NCBI RefSeq assembly: GCF_030687575.1
Contig: NZ_CP117439.1
Coordinates: 3,153,501 to 3,217,500 of the forward strand
Length of the DNA: 64,000 bases
Reading direction: 5' to 3'
From: Pseudomonas sp. FP2309
Lineage (GTDB): Bacteria > Pseudomonadota > Gammaproteobacteria > Pseudomonadales > Pseudomonadaceae
Shown: positions 63,551 through 64,000 of the stretch, piece by piece
Position numbering within the stretch: position 1 is the first letter of the stretch
Layout of the letters: each line of letters begins with the position of its first letter
Translations under genes and position numbers: made by a program
Notes under the pieces: model-generated
The model's database searches: none
Told to the model about the DNA's origin: nothing
What the model saw: only the letters and a program-made list of their open reading frames with translations

Positions 63551-64000
63551 TTATTGTTTTGTCGGTTCGGCGCCGGTCGGCGCGGCGACACGAACACCGC
63601 CCTGCCCGACCAGAATCAAGTTGCCATTGCCTGCCGCGGTGACCGCCGACAGTGAAATACGGTCCGGGCGGTTGAACACGGCGAAGGTCTGGCCGTCGTC
63701 GTGGCTGACCACCACGCTGCCGCCGTTGCCGACGACCACAATGGAGCCATCCTCCAACAAGGTGGCCCCGGACAAGCCGAATTCCAGGGCGCCACGCGCG
63801 GCAGTCAATTCGACCTGCTCCCAGGTGCTGCCAAAATCGGTCGAACGGTACAGGTTGCCGCGCAGGCCATAGGCCAACAGGGTGTGCGGTTGTGCAGTGC
63901 TGATCACCCCGAACAGTGAGCCTTCATAAGGGCCTTCGAGTTTTTCCCAGGTCTGGCCCTCGTCGCTGGAGCGGAACATGCTGCCCTGCTCCCCGACGAT
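63551..64000 (-). CDS. BNR/YCF48-like repeat protein, C-terminal part
   Basis: The gene runs in from beyond the right edge; 149 codons are visible, opening IVGEQGSMFRSSDEGQTWEKL. It consists of Asp-box-type repeats (RSSDEGQTWEKLEG; YRSTDFGSTWEQVEL; VVSHDDGQTFAVFN), characteristic of YCF48/photosystem-stability-factor-like propellers. Such proteins are normally exported and encoded beside MMPL/RND transporters, as here, 15 bp upstream of the exporter. The signal peptide cannot be seen. An ATG at 63979 is internal, not the start. Confidence 0.85.
   Translation of the reverse strand: MVGEQGSMFRSSDEGQTWEKLEGPYEGSLFGVISTAQPHTLLAYGLRGNLYRSTDFGSTWEQVELTAARGALEFGLSGATLLEDGSIVVVGNGGSVVVSHDDGQTFAVFNRPDRISLSAVTAAGNGNLILVGQGGVRVAAPTGAEPTKQ

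Overview
The window looks like chromosomal DNA of a fluorescent pseudomonad (Pseudomonas fluorescens group). The evidence is high GC with Pseudomonas codon use, the block gdhB - small protein - MoxR - Bat genes known in the same order from P. aeruginosa, an AcnB-type aconitase, a PldB/Tle5b type VI secretion effector module, and families typical of this group (DUF3077-like, DUF6543-like). I saw no rRNA, tRNA or CRISPR. All assignments come from reading motifs and translations; no database search was run.

Layout. 1-1.85 kb: the tail of an AmpC-type beta-lactamase, then a divergent isoprenyl-diphosphate synthase / terpene synthase pair whose 5' ends both seem to be missing. 1.87-6.8 kb: an RstAB-like two-component system, an MFS transporter, tRNA hydroxylase miaE and a tandem universal stress protein with a textbook ANR/FNR promoter. 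6.9-10.7 kb: a 1251-residue protein of Ig-like modules capped by an AT-richer beta-propeller. 10.8-15.7 kb: a DUF1289 protein, acnB behind a long structured leader, and a serine/threonine-type permease. 16.1-25.4 kb: two small exported proteins, a hydroxyacid dehydrogenase, a phosphotransferase/SDR pair, a MocR regulator, tag, and a dicarboxylate symporter with two GntR/FCD regulators. 25.6-38.4 kb: the 180-kDa NAD-glutamate dehydrogenase and, divergently, a tightly overlapping MoxR-DUF58-VWA-TPR-BatD operon. 38.4-44.6 kb: an elaborate RNA leader in front of a DUF3077-like gene, then sbcD-sbcC-GST. 44.7-54.3 kb: a type VI module read leftward, vgrG - pldB - three tandem tli5-like lipoprotein genes, the last split by an IS3-family element. 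54.4-64 kb: a tiny exported protein, a lactonase-like propeller with a small upstream partner, a 1562-residue toxin-like DUF6543 protein, and an MMPL/RND-type exporter with a BNR-repeat partner running off the end.

How the parts work together. The T6SS module has its carrier spike (VgrG), effector (phospholipase D) and a family of candidate immunity lipoproteins in translationally coupled order. The three lipoprotein genes arose by tandem duplication that copied the last ~45 bp of pldB with each unit, and one was later knocked out by an insertion sequence whose own transposase is broken by a 13-bp tandem duplication. The Bat operon has the layout of MoxR/VWA systems thought to act at the cell envelope.

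The most unusual signals are two RNA leaders that each carry a sequence perfectly complementary to their own Shine-Dalgarno region. In the acnB leader (11396-11671) an 11-nt anti-SD sits in the bulge of a long hairpin enclosed by a 17-bp stem. In the DUF3077-like leader (38547-38752) a hairpin loop matches the SD region over 8 nt, a second upstream copy of the SD-side sequence can compete for it, and GGA motifs sit in hairpin loops. Both look like translational switches.
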